A stretch of DNA of 64,000 nt from positions 326,770 to 390,769 of the forward strand of contig JAJEKB010020950.1 of NCBI GenBank assembly GCA_022393335.1, read 5' to 3'. The notes beneath the pieces are model-generated. The model ran no database searches and was not told where the DNA came from. It saw only the letters and a list, made by a program, of their open reading frames with translations. This document shows, in pieces, positions 1-12,112 of the stretch. This DNA comes from Macrotrachela quadricornifera. Taxonomy: Eukaryota; Rotifera; Eurotatoria; Philodinida; Philodinidae. A program made the translations under genes and the position numbers. Numbering within the stretch: position 1 is the first letter of the stretch; each line of letters starts with the position of its first letter.

Positions 1-111
1 GCACGATGCTGAGCGAAGAATTTGATGATTATAATTTTCTACGATAAATAGATTAGTATCAGCATGAAGAACGATAACTATAGTTCTATCAAGTATGAAA
101 AATATTTCTAC

Positions 112-359
112 TTCCAAGGGTGAGGATAAAAATATAAGGGTGAGATAAGCTTCCATGACAGGTTTTCACCTTGCTCAAGGATCTTATCAAATATTTTAAG
201 ATAATCTGAATTAGAAAATACAAAATTTTCCAACATGATTTATTGTTACTTCAAAGAGTAATAAAAAATTGATTTAATTTGTGGTGAGATAAGCGATTGT
301 TTGATGAGATCCTTGAACAAGGTCAAAAGCGGTCACGATAGATTATCTCACCCTCACCT
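112..359. repeat. foldback (palindromic) MITE-like element
   Basis: Two imperfect inverted arms. The left arm (about 134-195) starts with GGGTGAGATAAGC and contains CTTGCTCAAGGATCTTATCA. The right arm (about 298-358), read on the other strand, starts GAGGGTGAGATAATC and contains CTTGTTCAAGGATCTCATCA. The spacer is AT-rich and has no ORF. This is the structure of a non-autonomous DNA transposon or foldback element; the family is not recognised. Confidence 0.6.
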
Positions 360-1049
360 CCATCTTTCATTCTACTGTGGTTTTTACGATTCAAAGCAAA
401 ATGAAAGCGAAATTATTTGGCTAGCTACTTCCTCAGACTCATCAATAATGTAAAAGGTAAAGTGAAGATATTTAGGCGAGGCATAGAAACATACTGATAA
501 GATATTTAGGTAGAACGAAGAAAGTCACAGATATGATGTCCAGTAACTATGGATAGGAAGAAATTGAGCGCGACAAGTTGAGTTGTTTATTCAGTTTCGA
601 GGTTACTATTGTGATTGTATTTTTGTAGAACATAGAAGTTAAAGAAAAAACTGCATATCAGAGTATTATCATCAGATCATCAGTGGCTGTTGTCTATCTG
701 ATCTATCGATGTTTCTTAAAGCGATGATACCATTTACTGATATTATTGAACTAGGTATAACGATAATTCTTCTCTTTCATGAACACAGTTTTCTTATAAA
801 TAATCGCTTCATTAAATATGAAAAAATACTTTCATCAAAGATATCATCATGTAACAGTTTATTATCATTTTTTCTCTCACCCTCTGCTTTGTTTACTTCT
901 ATTATCATCGGGTCTATAGTATCTTTTGCATATAAACGCATCAGTAAAATAAAATTGTAGACTCATTTTTACCTCAAACACAGTCCACATCTTGGTGTCT
1001 CTGAATTCACTTTTCTACGTTTTCTTTTTGTTGAATTTGAGAGACTCGA
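360..1049. other. intergenic, upstream of mannosidase gene
   Basis: AT-rich. An 83-codon open frame at 709-960 is hydrophobic and Ser/Ile-rich with no recognisable domain, and I do not consider it a gene. The mannosidase promoter should lie here but I see no clear TATA box. Confidence 0.4.
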
Positions 1050-4000
1050 ATGACGTACATTTCTACCTATTGTGGATTGATACTCGTTCTCATCACCATT
1101 AGTTTCGTGGATGGAACAAAATCATCGAATGGATGTGGTTACGCAGTGAGAAAACTTTGAAAATATAGTATCTGATAAAAGCACTAATGAGCTGATTTAT
1201 TGTAGGCATGCAATTTAGGCGATCCAACTAAACTCAATGTTCACATTGTTCCACACACACATGATGATGTGGGATGGCTAGCAACAGTTGATCAATATTA
1301 CTATTCAGGTATAGAAGTTCGTTTCGAATCTTTTAATCAATGTAGTAGATCTTCTGTGTCAATGAATTTGATAATATTTCGTGAGAATGAAGAGGGTAGA
1401 TTGAACTTAGTTATTGTTTGATAAATTCTGTTATAGTAGAATTTCAATCGAATCAGAGTTATTGAATCGATGATGAAAAAAATGTAGTCAATTTTGATGC
1501 TATCAAGAAAATTGATGTATTGAAAGTATTTATATCATTCAGCTAAGTCTTATGTCTATTTAATTTAGAAGTGCAATATATACTGGACTCCGTAGTAGCT
1601 GCACTGGATCAAAATCCCGAGCGACGATTTATTTATGTTGAAATCGCTTTCTTTTGGCGTTGGTGGAATCAACAAACAGATGACATTCGAAATAAAGTGA
1701 AAGGATTCGTTAATGATGGTAAAATTGCTCCGTTCACGTTGTATTTTTGAATTTCTTTTTTTGAACAGGTCGTCTGGAATTTATTTCTGGTGGTTGGTGT
1801 ATGAATGATGAAGCAACACCCCATTATAGTTCGATTATTGATCAGCATAGTTTGGGTGCTGCATTTTTGCGTGAGCAGTTTGGTGAATGTGGTCGACCAA
1901 AAGTTGGTTGGCAAATTGATCCATTTGGTCACTCACGTGAGCAGGCTTCGCTTTCAGCACAGGTGAATTTTTCATAACGAAAGGCTTCTTTGTAAATTGA
2001 ACGATATGATTTCTGTTTTGAGATGGGTTTCGATGGTTTATTTTTCGCACGTGCTGATTACCAAGATAAGGACACTCGTACTAAAGCAAAAACTATGGAA
2101 ATGGTCTGGAAAGCAAGTGCGAACTTAGGTGAGTTATCAATTAATGCTTCTCGATTCGAGTTTGCTTTTACTTTAAAGAATCGAGTACGAACATAGCTAT
2201 ATTTTAGGGCAGCAAAGTTGGCTATTCACTAATATTCTGTCTCATCATTACGATGCACCAATCGATTATAATGACATAAGAGTGAGTGAAAGTTTTGTTC
2301 ATATGTTCTACTCTTTGGTAATAGGCTCTTTCTTTCAATTTTATACATAAACACTTTTAAAAAAAATTTAACAAACGTTTGTTTTCGAAAAACATCTTAA
2401 CATATTAAGAACTCTTTCAGAAAGTATTTCTATAACTAAAAATAACAACATATCGAAAAGAGCGCATTAGTGACGAATGATAAGCTTGTTACCTTTCATT
2501 TTTCTTTGACTATTTGTTGGATATTCGTTTACAAAAGCGAAAAATTACAAGCATGTGTTTATTTGTTTTAGGATGACATTCGTCTGCACGACTATAATCT
2601 TCCGGATTTTGTTCGATCATTTCTTCAAGCTGCTCATGATGAGGTATGGATCGATACTGAATTGTAGAGATTATGCGCTTTCGATGAATCTAATGAGGTC
2701 TTATTTACATTAAAATCAGCTAAACTTTTCTTTAATTAAATACATAAAACAGCGAATCATCATAGAAGGTGACAGTTTAAAAATGAGCAATGTACTAGAG
2801 AAGATCCGTTATAATTGAAATCCTCGAAAAGATGAAGTAGATTCATTGAGATTTGACACACTTTACAAAATTGAAAAGAACCTCAATTTTGTTCTTCAAA
2901 AAAATGTAATTCTATTTATGCGATTGGAAAGCTATGTCAAATGGCATCATTTGAATACGAGTCGATCAGCAGAAATTGCAACGATTCAATAAGAAAATAA
3001 GAGAGATTGATGAAAAGTTTTAAAATATCTTTTTACTATATCCATTAGTTCATCAGATCTTATGGGATGATGCAGGCCAAAGTGATCTGAATTAAAAAAA
3101 ACGACTTTTCCGCATCATTCATTTCTGAAATGATGAATCACGACGGTCTATAAACGTCGGTTAGCACTCTTCTTTAATGTTTTTAGGCAAATATCTATAC
3201 TACTAATCATATAATCATGACGTTTGGTGACGATTTTCAATTCCAAAATGCCCTTCATGACTTTAAGAATATAGACAATTGATCAAGTACGTTAATGCTG
3301 AGGTATATATTTATTTATCTAATCCTTTCATGATCTAAATAATATATTTTACTAAATATAACTTTAGCAAATAAATGGCAGTAATGTAAATGTTTTTTAT
3401 TCTACACCATCATGCTATTTATATGCATTGAACAAAGCCAATCGGACTTGGACATCGAAATCAGATGATTTTTTTCCATATGCTAATCATCCTCATGGAT
3501 ATTGGACTGGTTATTTTACATCTCGACCAGCATTTAAACGTTATGAACGTTATTCAAACAATATTTTACAAGTAACTAAACAACTGAATGCATTAGCTAA
3601 TACTCAAGCAGCAAATATTATTTTTTATTTAAGTAAGAATTTTTTATTTTTGCATCAATATTACAATAGATTGATTTGTTATTAAATATAGGCGAGCCAA
3701 TGGGTATTGCTCAACATCATGATGCTGTCAGTGGCACAGAAAAACAAGCAGTTGCTTTTGATTATGCTCAACGAATGTCAGATGGTATCGATGCAGCTCA
3801 GGTATATTCAAGCGATAATATATTTCATTAATCTAGGAATATCTATTCAATACTATTTAGAATGTTATTAATGAAGCTTATTCAAAGCTTTTACCTAAAT
3901 CTGATGAATTGAGATCGAACGCAGCTCAGTTTCTTTGTCAATTATCAAATATTAGTCAATGTCTTGAAATCAATGGACAAGAACGTGTAAAAAAAACAGA

Positions 4001-5929
4001 TAATGTCATTTGTTTTTAATTCGTCTTTTCTTGAATAGTTCACATTGACACTTTGGAATCCAACTATTCATCCAGTTGTTCATTATGCTCGTGTACCTGT
4101 CAATGTAGATTATACAGTTCGTGATCCAACAGGACAAACAATAGCTGCTGACGTATTAAAAGAAAAGAATCCAATACTGAAATCTTCTTTGTTGTATTTT
4201 TTTAGCTTATTCCTGTTTCAGAAGCAATACAACGCATCCCTGGCAGATCAAATGTTGCACAAAATCAAACTATTGTCTTTAAAACTAGTTTACCAGCTCT
4301 CGGTTTTAACACGTATTATTTCGAAAAGAAAAGTTAGTTTAATTCAGTAGTATTGAAAATAATAGATTTTTCTTTAATATATAGCTGATGAAAAACAAAA
4401 TATAAAATCAAAGGTAAAAATCACGAAGAATGAAGCATGTCTTCTACAAAATCAAGTGAGAGAAGAAAATGATATATTTTTCAATACGCTTTTTCTAATT
4501 CTCTTTTAGCATCTTCGAGTTGAAATTGATGAGCAAGGCAATCTTCTTCGGATTGTCAATCTAAATACAAGTGTTACTGTACCATTTACTGCTCAGGGCT
4601 TTTATTGGTACGAAGGTATGTTCATTCCAAACATCAAATAGTTTGTTTATTTTATTTTGTTTGGGTTTAAGGCTTTCCTGATGGTGTCAGAGAGCCAGAT
4701 CATCAAACATCAGGTGCTTATGCTTTTCGACCATACAACCAAACTGCACAACCACTAAGCATGTCTCGTACAATGTAAGTTTTTTGAAGATATTATTTTG
4801 TTGTGTATTGATTATTATTTAGTAAATGTATAAAAACACAAACTGTACAAACAGCAGTGATCATTTTCAATAATTGGACAAGTCAAGAAATAAGTTTATA
4901 TGATGGTGCAGAAGTTGTTGAAATTGAATGGACAGTTGGACCTATTCCTATTAATGATAATCTTGGAAAAGAAATTATTATGCGCTATGATACAGATATT
5001 CAAAATGAAGCTAAATATTATACTGATGCAAATGGACGTGAAGTTCTTCAACGAATAAGAGATTATAGACCAACATGGAACTATACAGTAAATGAACCAG
5101 TCAGTGGAAATTATTATCCAATAAATAGTCGAATATGGATCAAAGATCAAACTAGACAATTAACTGTTCTTACTGGTTAAAATATCATAGATAATCATAT
5201 TTTTTATTTTCTTTTTCTTCTATAGATCGTTCTCATGGTGGTGGTAGTATCCATGATGGTTCTCTAGAAATTATGGTACATCGACGTCTTCTATACGATG
5301 ATGGATTCGGTGTTGGTGAAGCTTTAAATGAAACTGCATTTGGTCAAGGACTTGTCGTTCAAGGTCGACATATTCTTGTTGTTCAACAACCTGCATCAAG
5401 TGCTCGCGTACATCGTGTTCTTGCTCAACAATTATACATGCATCCACTTGCTACATATTCCTTAACTCAACAAACTTATGCTAATTATTCAGCTGCATAT
5501 CGTTTAACATGGTCAGCATTAATAGATGCACTACCGCTAAATGTTCACTTATTAACCTTAGATCAATTAGGACCAAAGAATTATCTTATTCGTGTTGAAC
5601 ATTATTTTGAATTGAATGAAGATAATATGTATTCACAAGCAGTCACATTTGATTTACAATCCATATTCCAATCAATCGGAACAATTAATAATGTACTTGA
5701 ATTGACACTTGCTGCCAATTTTCCATTATCAGATTTACAACGATTGAATTGGACAACTAATGATGAACAAGTTACACCAATGAAAATTAACAGTAACTTT
5801 TTCAGTTTAATAAATAAATATTTTTCAAACAAATTATTTTCTCCTTTTTCAGATAATAGTCCATTACAAGCACCAACCATTACGTTAAATCCAATGCAAA
5901 TTCGAACATTCAACGTCACAATTATATAA
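1050..5929 (+). CDS. MAN2B1: lysosomal alpha-mannosidase (GH38), frameshifted
   Basis: Glycoside hydrolase family 38 enzyme that removes alpha-linked mannose from N-glycan fragments in the lysosome. I read 19 exons: 1050-1145, 1206-1308, 1569-1718, 1769-1962, 2023-2128, 2208-2281, 2572-2643, 3187-3302, 3368-3632, 3692-3801, 3861-3986, 4039-4152, 4206-4332, 4385-4455, 4510-4615, 4672-4774, 4823-5175, 5226-5792, 5853-5929. These give about 976 residues once one missing base is allowed for; the human enzyme is near 1010. The ATG at 1050 opens a signal peptide. Family landmarks are HTHDDVGW, the nucleophile motif IDPFGHS and HHDAVSGT; conserved blocks YRPTW and LTVLTDRS follow. All junctions keep phase except exon 8, where TGA at 3280 interrupts the reading. 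About nine residues seem missing at the exon 2/3 junction, and a segment near 2282-2571 is shorter than usual, so a small exon may be unassigned. Confidence 0.93.
3271..3285 (+). other. single-base frameshift in mannosidase exon 8
   Basis: In frame, exon 8 hits TGA at 3280-3282. Adding one base just before it (AATTG becoming AATTTG) restores a family-like reading, and the exon length of 116 nt becomes 117, so the phase-0 junction to exon 9 then fits. The reading is therefore one base short at a T run. It may be a real null allele or a consensus error. Confidence 0.8.
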
Positions 5930-7914
5930 AATTATTAAATTAAATGAAAAAGAATTTTGAATTCATACTATTTTTATTTTTCATTTAATCTTTTTTTTTA
6001 TAGTTGTCGTATTACATTAATTAGAATTAAAAAGAAAACATTCTAAACAGTTCATTTGTTCTTGTATGTCTATGTACGTATGTGTACAGTATCAATAAGA
6101 TTGGATTCAATGTTCACTGAAACATTGTTGATCTTTGTATTACTATTCATATCAGTGACATACTAGTACCAACGTTCATTTGTTATGCTTCGTAAGAGTA
6201 AGATCACGATATCTCTCATATATAATGTTAGAATACGTTCAATACCTTCATTAGATGAGAGTGTAAATCATTTCAAACTTTCTGTATGACTACTTAATAG
6301 TCTTTGCGTCCTATTAATCAATTTCTGTCATTTACTCTTGAATGTTCTTCAATTGTTACGGTTATAATCGTAACAAAACGTTTCCTCGACATAGAAATGG
6401 GTCTGCAAGATGAAGGATCATAGTAGAAACAGAAAGATTCACGAAGCGGCAAAAAGTAAACAAAAACATGGGTGTCAAGTTAGAGTAGAGCAGGCAATGT
6501 AGAGATTGAACTTAAAGAGACATAGATAAGATCGTTCGCAGTTACACGAATAGGAATCGAAGAGGGCCAGTACAAAGAAAAAGTGCAACTAATTATCTCG
6601 ATTGAACGAAGGATGATGCGTACAGAATTAAAATGTATTTATCCGTCTATATGTCTGTGACAGGTCAACACACATTTTTGGGATTTTTCCAGACGTATCT
6701 AGCAAGGTTCTTGAAATCTTCCAAACGATTCTTCGTCTCAGAGATACAAATAGAGTTCTTGATGGCATCACCGATTTTCTGTAGAAATCAACTTCATTTC
6801 AATCGAGTAAGCAGGAGTAGCAGATTACAAAAACTTCGAAGAGTGACTACAGGATGTGACCGACAGTGTATTTGACAAAAACGTGACAGCAACTCATACA
6901 AAAAAATTTAGTAGAAAAGTCAACCTTTTCTTGATTTTAATCGATGTTTTCTCACATTTGATTAGGAATCAATTTCTTTAACTGGAATTGCATAAAATCG
7001 ATTATATCTGATTGATTGTTTATTAATGGATTAAAATCAGCTTTTAGGAGTAATGAATTTTCATCAATAGATGATGATTATTTTCTAATTTGAAATCGAT
7101 TGTCATCGTTTATTATCTAGCGGTATCAATTTTATTTATTAATCAATTATAATCAATAAAGTAGAAATCATCTTAACCCTCATACGACCACCTGGAATCC
7201 AATGGACCACCACCGGTTCCATTTTAATACTCTATGTATATAACAAGAGATCAAATTATACCTCGTTAGGTGTGCTTTATGGACACTTAATGGAGTATAT
7301 TGATAGCATCAACAGGACAAATCGAACTGTTGTTTAGATGATTGAAGTGCTCAAACTACATGTGAATGCTTGTTGCCCACTTGGAGTTCATCCTGACCCC
7401 AGCAATATTCATTTTAATCTGTTGTAGTCGTGGCTTTAGATCAAACTCGTTTGCACTGAAAATTTTAGGCTATTCTAAAGACCTTCTGACTTATACATGG
7501 GAAGAATCTTAGATCGAAATTTCGTCATTTCATTTTTTTTGATAAATACCATGCATAGGATAAAACGGCCATAATTCTGGAAGGTATGCATTTGGGCCCT
7601 TGATCTTCTGTGTGCCTTCTAGTCTCAGCCGGTCCTGCCGACGGACAAAGTATCAAATCAAAAGATTATGATTACTCCGGGCAGTTGCTTCGTGAGTATA
7701 CGATATACCATCTCAAACATTCGAAAAATAGAATGCGACAACTAAGTGAAAAAAAGACTGAGTAGATATAACGCAAGTTACTTGTAGTTCTTTTTGTTCT
7801 CCTTGCAGTTAAGTCTTCTCTAGAACCTCTATAGTTGTCGAAATCTGTAAAAATCTTTGATAAATCTTTACATTTTTTTTTATTACGATCCTGATTAGGA
7901 TTCACATTGTCTTG
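5930..7914. other. gene-free region
   Basis: The first 200 bases are probably mannosidase 3' UTR; I see no canonical AATAAA. Open frames at 6633-6875 (+) and 7672-7917 (-) are short and featureless. The stretch 7180-7640 is less AT-rich than its surroundings, in the manner of an old insertion, but shows no inverted ends and no protein similarity I recognise. Confidence 0.35.
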
Positions 7915-8345
7915 CAAGGTTTGGAAGCATGTACTCTTGAAAAGTTCTGAACAAGATCCTAATTGAAGTTTTTCAGGATTAGTCAGTTTTGTATTCTGAT
8001 TGACCTTGTTAATTTCTTGTCAAGATAGTGATCTGATGTGGCTATCATTCCTGACACGAAGATCTAACGTAGATGCTGAGGTAAATCTGATAAAAGCTTG
8101 TCAGAATCCTGTCTAGTAATCTGGAGAGGATCCTACCAAGAATATTGAGTAAATCCTGATAGGATACTGTATTTTTAACTCAGAAAAATATCTGAGCAGG
8201 AACTAGAAAAAATCCTGAACAGGATCTTGTTTTACCTTGAAAAATCCTAGAAACAGGAATTACTAGGATTGGAAACAAGATCCTGAATAAAACTTGACAA
8301 GATCTGTGAGATTCAGGATCCTAAAAGATTCTGTCAGGGTTTCTC
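7915..8345. repeat. degenerate GATCCTG / CAGGAT repeat cluster
   Basis: About ten or more imperfect copies of a short word (AAGATCCTGA and its complement TCAGGATCTT) occur in both orientations at irregular 20-60 base spacing, for example near 7951, 7973, 8107, 8127, 8153, 8209, 8279 and 8314. There is no coding potential. It looks like a decayed palindromic minisatellite or the interior of an old foldback element. Confidence 0.55.
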
Positions 8346-9908
8346 ATGGAATGAACGGGATTGAGACTAGGGATTTGCTTATTGTGTCGTAAGTAAAAAA
8401 AAGATATAGTTGTGCCGTTCTAAAAATTTTAAGAAGTTTTCCGAAATCTTATCATTTTGGAAAGCATATGTTTTTTTTTCAAGTTATTGCGGTTTCTTAA
8501 AAGAAACAATCATATAGCAATAAGTATCGCACTTAAAAAGTCATAAATGTTTGTATCTGCGTTAGAGTTCAGGATAAGAAAATATGACATCCTAAACAAC
8601 TGAATATGATTATCTATCTATAATAAGCTTGATCAGACTTGATCAAGAATAAGAAATTGAAAATTAAAGTCTGCTTCTGATAATAGTATAACATTTGCCT
8701 ATCGAGCGAACCATTTAAGGATGTGCACTCTAGCAAAATCTACAGTGTTAAAAAGCGGTTAATAGTTTTCATGACATCTTTTTTTTGATTCTTCAACTAT
8801 AAGAAAGGTTCCTCTACCAAGATTATTTTCAAAATGACAGAATTTAAGAATATGCTGTATCACAGCAAGCTTAAACTCCGTAAATTTGATTAATTTTTTC
8901 CAAAAGAATGAGTTATATGGTTGTGATTGATCATTTATTCATCAAGTTAAAAACCAACCGCATTTCATTAGTTTCATGCAATCAAGAAGACTAAGATATG
9001 ATGTATTCAACTTTCAGAAAAGGATCAACGAATCCGTAAGATGAGCGTTATTTATTTGTTATTTAAGTAAATAACATTTTTATACTTAACTTTTTATGTT
9101 AATTATGAATCTGAAAAACTTTTTAATTTAAAAAAGTCTAGAGTGTATAGTGTCCAGTTCCGGGTCACAATGAACATAGATGATTATTACCTAGGTATAT
9201 GTGTGGTATTGGTTAGCTTTTGCTACCAAGATTTTATGCTTTGAAGTAATACCTTATACGATACATAATTTCGAGGGCTTTGAGAAAACATAGTTTCTTT
9301 TGGGACAGCAGCATTCTACGTAGTTATAGCGAAAATACTAGAAAATCCTCATAATAATCAATAGTCCTTTCTGATCGTATATTGGCATTATCCATCAAGA
9401 AAAAAGTGCTTTAGAAGTTATTGAAGTATCTACTTTTGTAGAAAAAACATTTCTGCATCTTTTGAGACATTCTTAAATTTGAATGAATGAGCTATCGCTG
9501 AGAAAATTGCAGAATACTAGTGGCACCCTAAAAAATAGTTAAATTGAAATTCAAAATTTTAGTAGCAGCCGACTTGGTAGATCTTATTGCAGGCCATCTC
9601 TTAATGACCTCTGGGTACTCTCAATATATAGTAGTTGATAACCTATGAATGACTCTGTTGTACAGTGCATGAAGAGGTATGAATACTCTGATAAAAGTTT
9701 AAAGTTTTTTTTTCCCTTTCTTACTATCGAGAAGTATTTTGAAGTTAGTCTTAATATATCATTGGTCTTAACATGATCGCATGGATTTCAGGAATAGGAG
9801 AATTTTGTTCTGTATTTGGTAAACTACTTGTTAGTGTTGAAATCAATTCGAAATTAACTCTAACACGAGCACATCAATTCATTCTTCAATATTGAAAATT
9901 AGAGCAGT
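8346..9908. other. gene-free region
   Basis: AT-rich DNA without credible ORFs. The only structure I noticed is a 44-base block at 9012-9055 that recurs upstream of the pseudogene at 37.9 kb. Confidence 0.35.
9012..9055 (+). repeat. short dispersed repeat, copy 1
   Basis: TTTCAGAAAAGG followed by a closely similar stretch ending in GATGAGCG matches 37838-37880 in the same orientation, with a handful of substitutions over about 43 bases. In the second copy it lies just before the ATG of a decayed gene, so this may be a remnant of the same leader. Confidence 0.6.
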
Positions 9909-9914
9909 TTTATT
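9909..9914 (-). terminator. possible polyadenylation signal
   Basis: AATAAA on the minus strand, about 120 bases beyond the stop codon of the gene at 10032. The position is plausible for its 3' UTR. Confidence 0.4.
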
Positions 9915-10031
9915 TCGCAAATAAAAATATTGCTTTAATACGACAACAAGAGCATTTGAATGACAACATCAAACATAACAACATGCATATAAGTATCCTT
10001 ATGTTAATATTTTATGCGCATCGAAAATTAG

Positions 10032-11303
10032 TCACTCCATAAGCATTCTACGCAATTGAATCACTTTTTTTTGAATAATTTGAACGACATGAGGTATAAT
10101 AAAGTGTAATCCAGCCGATAATCCACTAGACATACTCAAAAATGTTGTAAAGACTTCCATAGCATCAAATCGATAGTGATACGTATAAGTACATTGATTT
10201 GGTTCACAAGCATTGAAAAACATCTCATACGATACATTGCTCTTCCATGTTTCAATAAACATATTATAAGCTAACGTTTCAATTGTATCATTAACAGAAA
10301 ATCGTGTAGCTGAAGCATTCATCATTCCAGGAAGACCCGTTCGATCGCTCCATTCTTCTATAGTTTCGGCGAAACGAACGTCAAGGTTTCCTCTAAATTC
10401 GTCAATGCATTTAACTGAATAGAAACATGATAATGAAGAACGTAAGATTGTTTCCAATAGAAAACATCCACGCATCAAACCTTCAAATGTGTAATACGGT
10501 ATAGAATTGTTAAAATTTTGTGCTGGCATTGCACATGATCGACTTCGTGAACATGAACAACTTGTATTCTGATGAGGAATATCATATTTAACAGGTATAC
10601 TGTAAAATAAAGCATTTCTACCCTTGGTGTTGTCATCAATTGCTAGTTTCCAAGTAGACGAAAGTGAATCCATTAATGCATTGCCTTGTACAGTTACGCG
10701 AATCAAATCTAATGTTCGTCCAAAGGTCACTGGTATCATTGTCTGCAATCGATTAAGAGTTGCGTTTATTTCAATGGCAAATTCTGTTCGAGGTATCATT
10801 TGATATGCAATCATATTTGTAACAAGAAAATTCTCTATACTAGTAGTCACACTAAGTTCTGCCATGTCACACAATTTATTCAGACCAGCATGAAAATTGT
10901 CTCTCCAAGAGGAAAAATCTAGTGGGTTCTTAAACTTAGATATAGAGCTTTGTATTAAATAGTGTTTGAAAGCCATATCAATTATATTCGTACTGCAAGC
11001 TTGATGAAAATAATCGATTTGAAGTTGATTGATGAATGTATCGTAAGGAATTGATATGCGCGTGCATGGACAATTTAAAGTATTTGAATAGGACTTGAAT
11101 AAATTCTCATAATCTTCTATTGTAGGATCAAATTTTGTTTTAACTATGACACGATCAATGATCGACGAATAAAACAGAATGATTATCAATGAACTTATAA
11201 GAAAAATCAGATGGATTCGAGTATAAAATTGTTGTTTACCAATGTTAATTGGATCAGTAAGAGATGATTCGAAAAAATTCAATGTCTTCATTGATTGAAG
11301 CAT
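10032..11303 (-). CDS. two-TM Cys-rich ectodomain protein, paralogue A
   Basis: Function unknown. The first ATG of this frame is at 11303; the frame is open a further 30 codons upstream with no ATG. The predicted protein has 423 residues: a short N-terminus with a conserved LNFFES-type motif, one strongly hydrophobic segment near residues 30-50, an ectodomain of about 330 residues with CPC, a HQACS motif, a C-S-C cluster and several N-glycosylation sequons, then a C-terminal C-x-P-x-x-C-x-Y motif just before a second hydrophobic segment and a basic tail. The same plan and motifs recur in the genes at 12592 and 14677, all on this strand, so it belongs to a tandem family. The two-pass topology with a Cys-rich ectodomain recalls DEG/ENaC-type channels, but I see no diagnostic residue match. 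Receptor, channel and adhesion roles all remain open. Confidence 0.75.
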   Translation of the reverse strand: MLQSMKTLNFFESSLTDPINIGKQQFYTRIHLIFLISSLIIILFYSSIIDRVIVKTKFDPTIEDYENLFKSYSNTLNCPCTRISIPYDTFINQLQIDYFHQACSTNIIDMAFKHYLIQSSISKFKNPLDFSSWRDNFHAGLNKLCDMAELSVTTSIENFLVTNMIAYQMIPRTEFAIEINATLNRLQTMIPVTFGRTLDLIRVTVQGNALMDSLSSTWKLAIDDNTKGRNALFYSIPVKYDIPHQNTSCSCSRSRSCAMPAQNFNNSIPYYTFEGLMRGCFLLETILRSSLSCFYSVKCIDEFRGNLDVRFAETIEEWSDRTGLPGMMNASATRFSVNDTIETLAYNMFIETWKSNVSYEMFFNACEPNQCTYTYHYRFDAMEVFTTFLSMSSGLSAGLHFIIPHVVQIIQKKVIQLRRMLME

Positions 11304-11422
11304 AGTTTTCGGAAGATTCTTAACCGATTTTCTGTTGTTAGGTGTCTCTAAAAAGGAATATGATACGATGTGATCGAGAAATTTTTCTTTCAATGCTTTT
11401 GCTCATTGAATACATCAATGTA

Positions 11423-11796
11423 AAAGAGAGCCTACATCTTTGAATTTGTTGTGTTATTTCATCGATTTTCATTGATTTTCATTGTCTTGACATACTGTTG
11501 AAACAAAATAAATACGATATTGACAATCAGCATGAAAAATCCCATCTAATCGTACATATTTTAGCAAAAAATGTTTTTTCTCCGTGATACTTTCTTAGGT
11601 GACTTTCCGCAGAAAAAACATTTTTGCTAAAATATATATGATCAGATGAAATTTTTCATGCTAATTGCCAATATTGTATTTATTTTGCTTCAACAGTATC
11701 TTAAGACAATGAAAATCACTAAAAAATGTTGATTTTCTACAAAAAAAAACGATGAAATAGTACAACAAATTTGTAGATGTAGGTTCTCTTTCGCAT
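11423..11796. repeat. 374-bp foldback element with long inverted arms
   Basis: The two halves are near-complete inverted repeats of about 165-175 bases around a short centre near 11580-11612. Matching landmarks include GAGCCTACATCT with AGATGTAGGTTCTC, TTGTCTTGACATACTGTTGA with its complement near 11690, and TTTAGCAAAAAATG with its complement near 11620. There is no ORF. It could form a long hairpin and looks like a MITE. It lies just upstream of paralogue A. Confidence 0.8.
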
Positions 11797-11929
11797 CAGT
11801 GGGAAAATTTTTCTCGATCCTCTGATATATACGATGAAAAATTTAACAATATGTTCAAGTACAGATGATACATCATTTGTAGGATGAATTTTCTTGTTTC
11901 TTCTTTAAAAAGTGAAGTAACCCTTAAAG

Positions 11930-12112
11930 TTCATATTGATACAATTTCATAAGTAGGCTTGACTCCTCTCGTACGCTGGAATAATAAGAATAATAACGAC
12001 CCATAGGCTTATCGCCCGTTGGGACCGGCCGTGGTAGGATGATGTTACTGAGGTTTGAATACAGTACCTTATGGGTGCGTGTGAAGCAACGTAACCACTC
12101 AACTATGGCCAC
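11930..12112 (-). mobile_element. tRNA-derived SINE (tRNA-Val-like head)
   Basis: Read on the minus strand from 12112, the sequence has an A-box-like TAGTTGAGTGG, an anticodon-loop-like TTCACAC (CAC, valine) and a degenerate B-box-like TATTCAAACCTC at tRNA-like spacing, followed by an unrelated body to about 11930. The acceptor stem does not pair as in a functional tRNA. I therefore call it a SINE whose head derives from a tRNA-Val-type gene rather than a working tRNA. An open frame over it is incidental. Confidence 0.55.

Noticed and set aside
709..960. Open frame of 83 codons upstream of mannosidase.
   Set aside because: Low-complexity hydrophobic composition, no domain, no splice partner.
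5602..5919. Minus-strand open frame of 105 codons.
   Set aside because: Shadow of the mannosidase C-terminal exon.
11930..12112. Functional tRNA-Val gene.
   Set aside because: A- and B-box-like words and a CAC loop are present, but the acceptor and T stems do not pair and an unrelated body follows.
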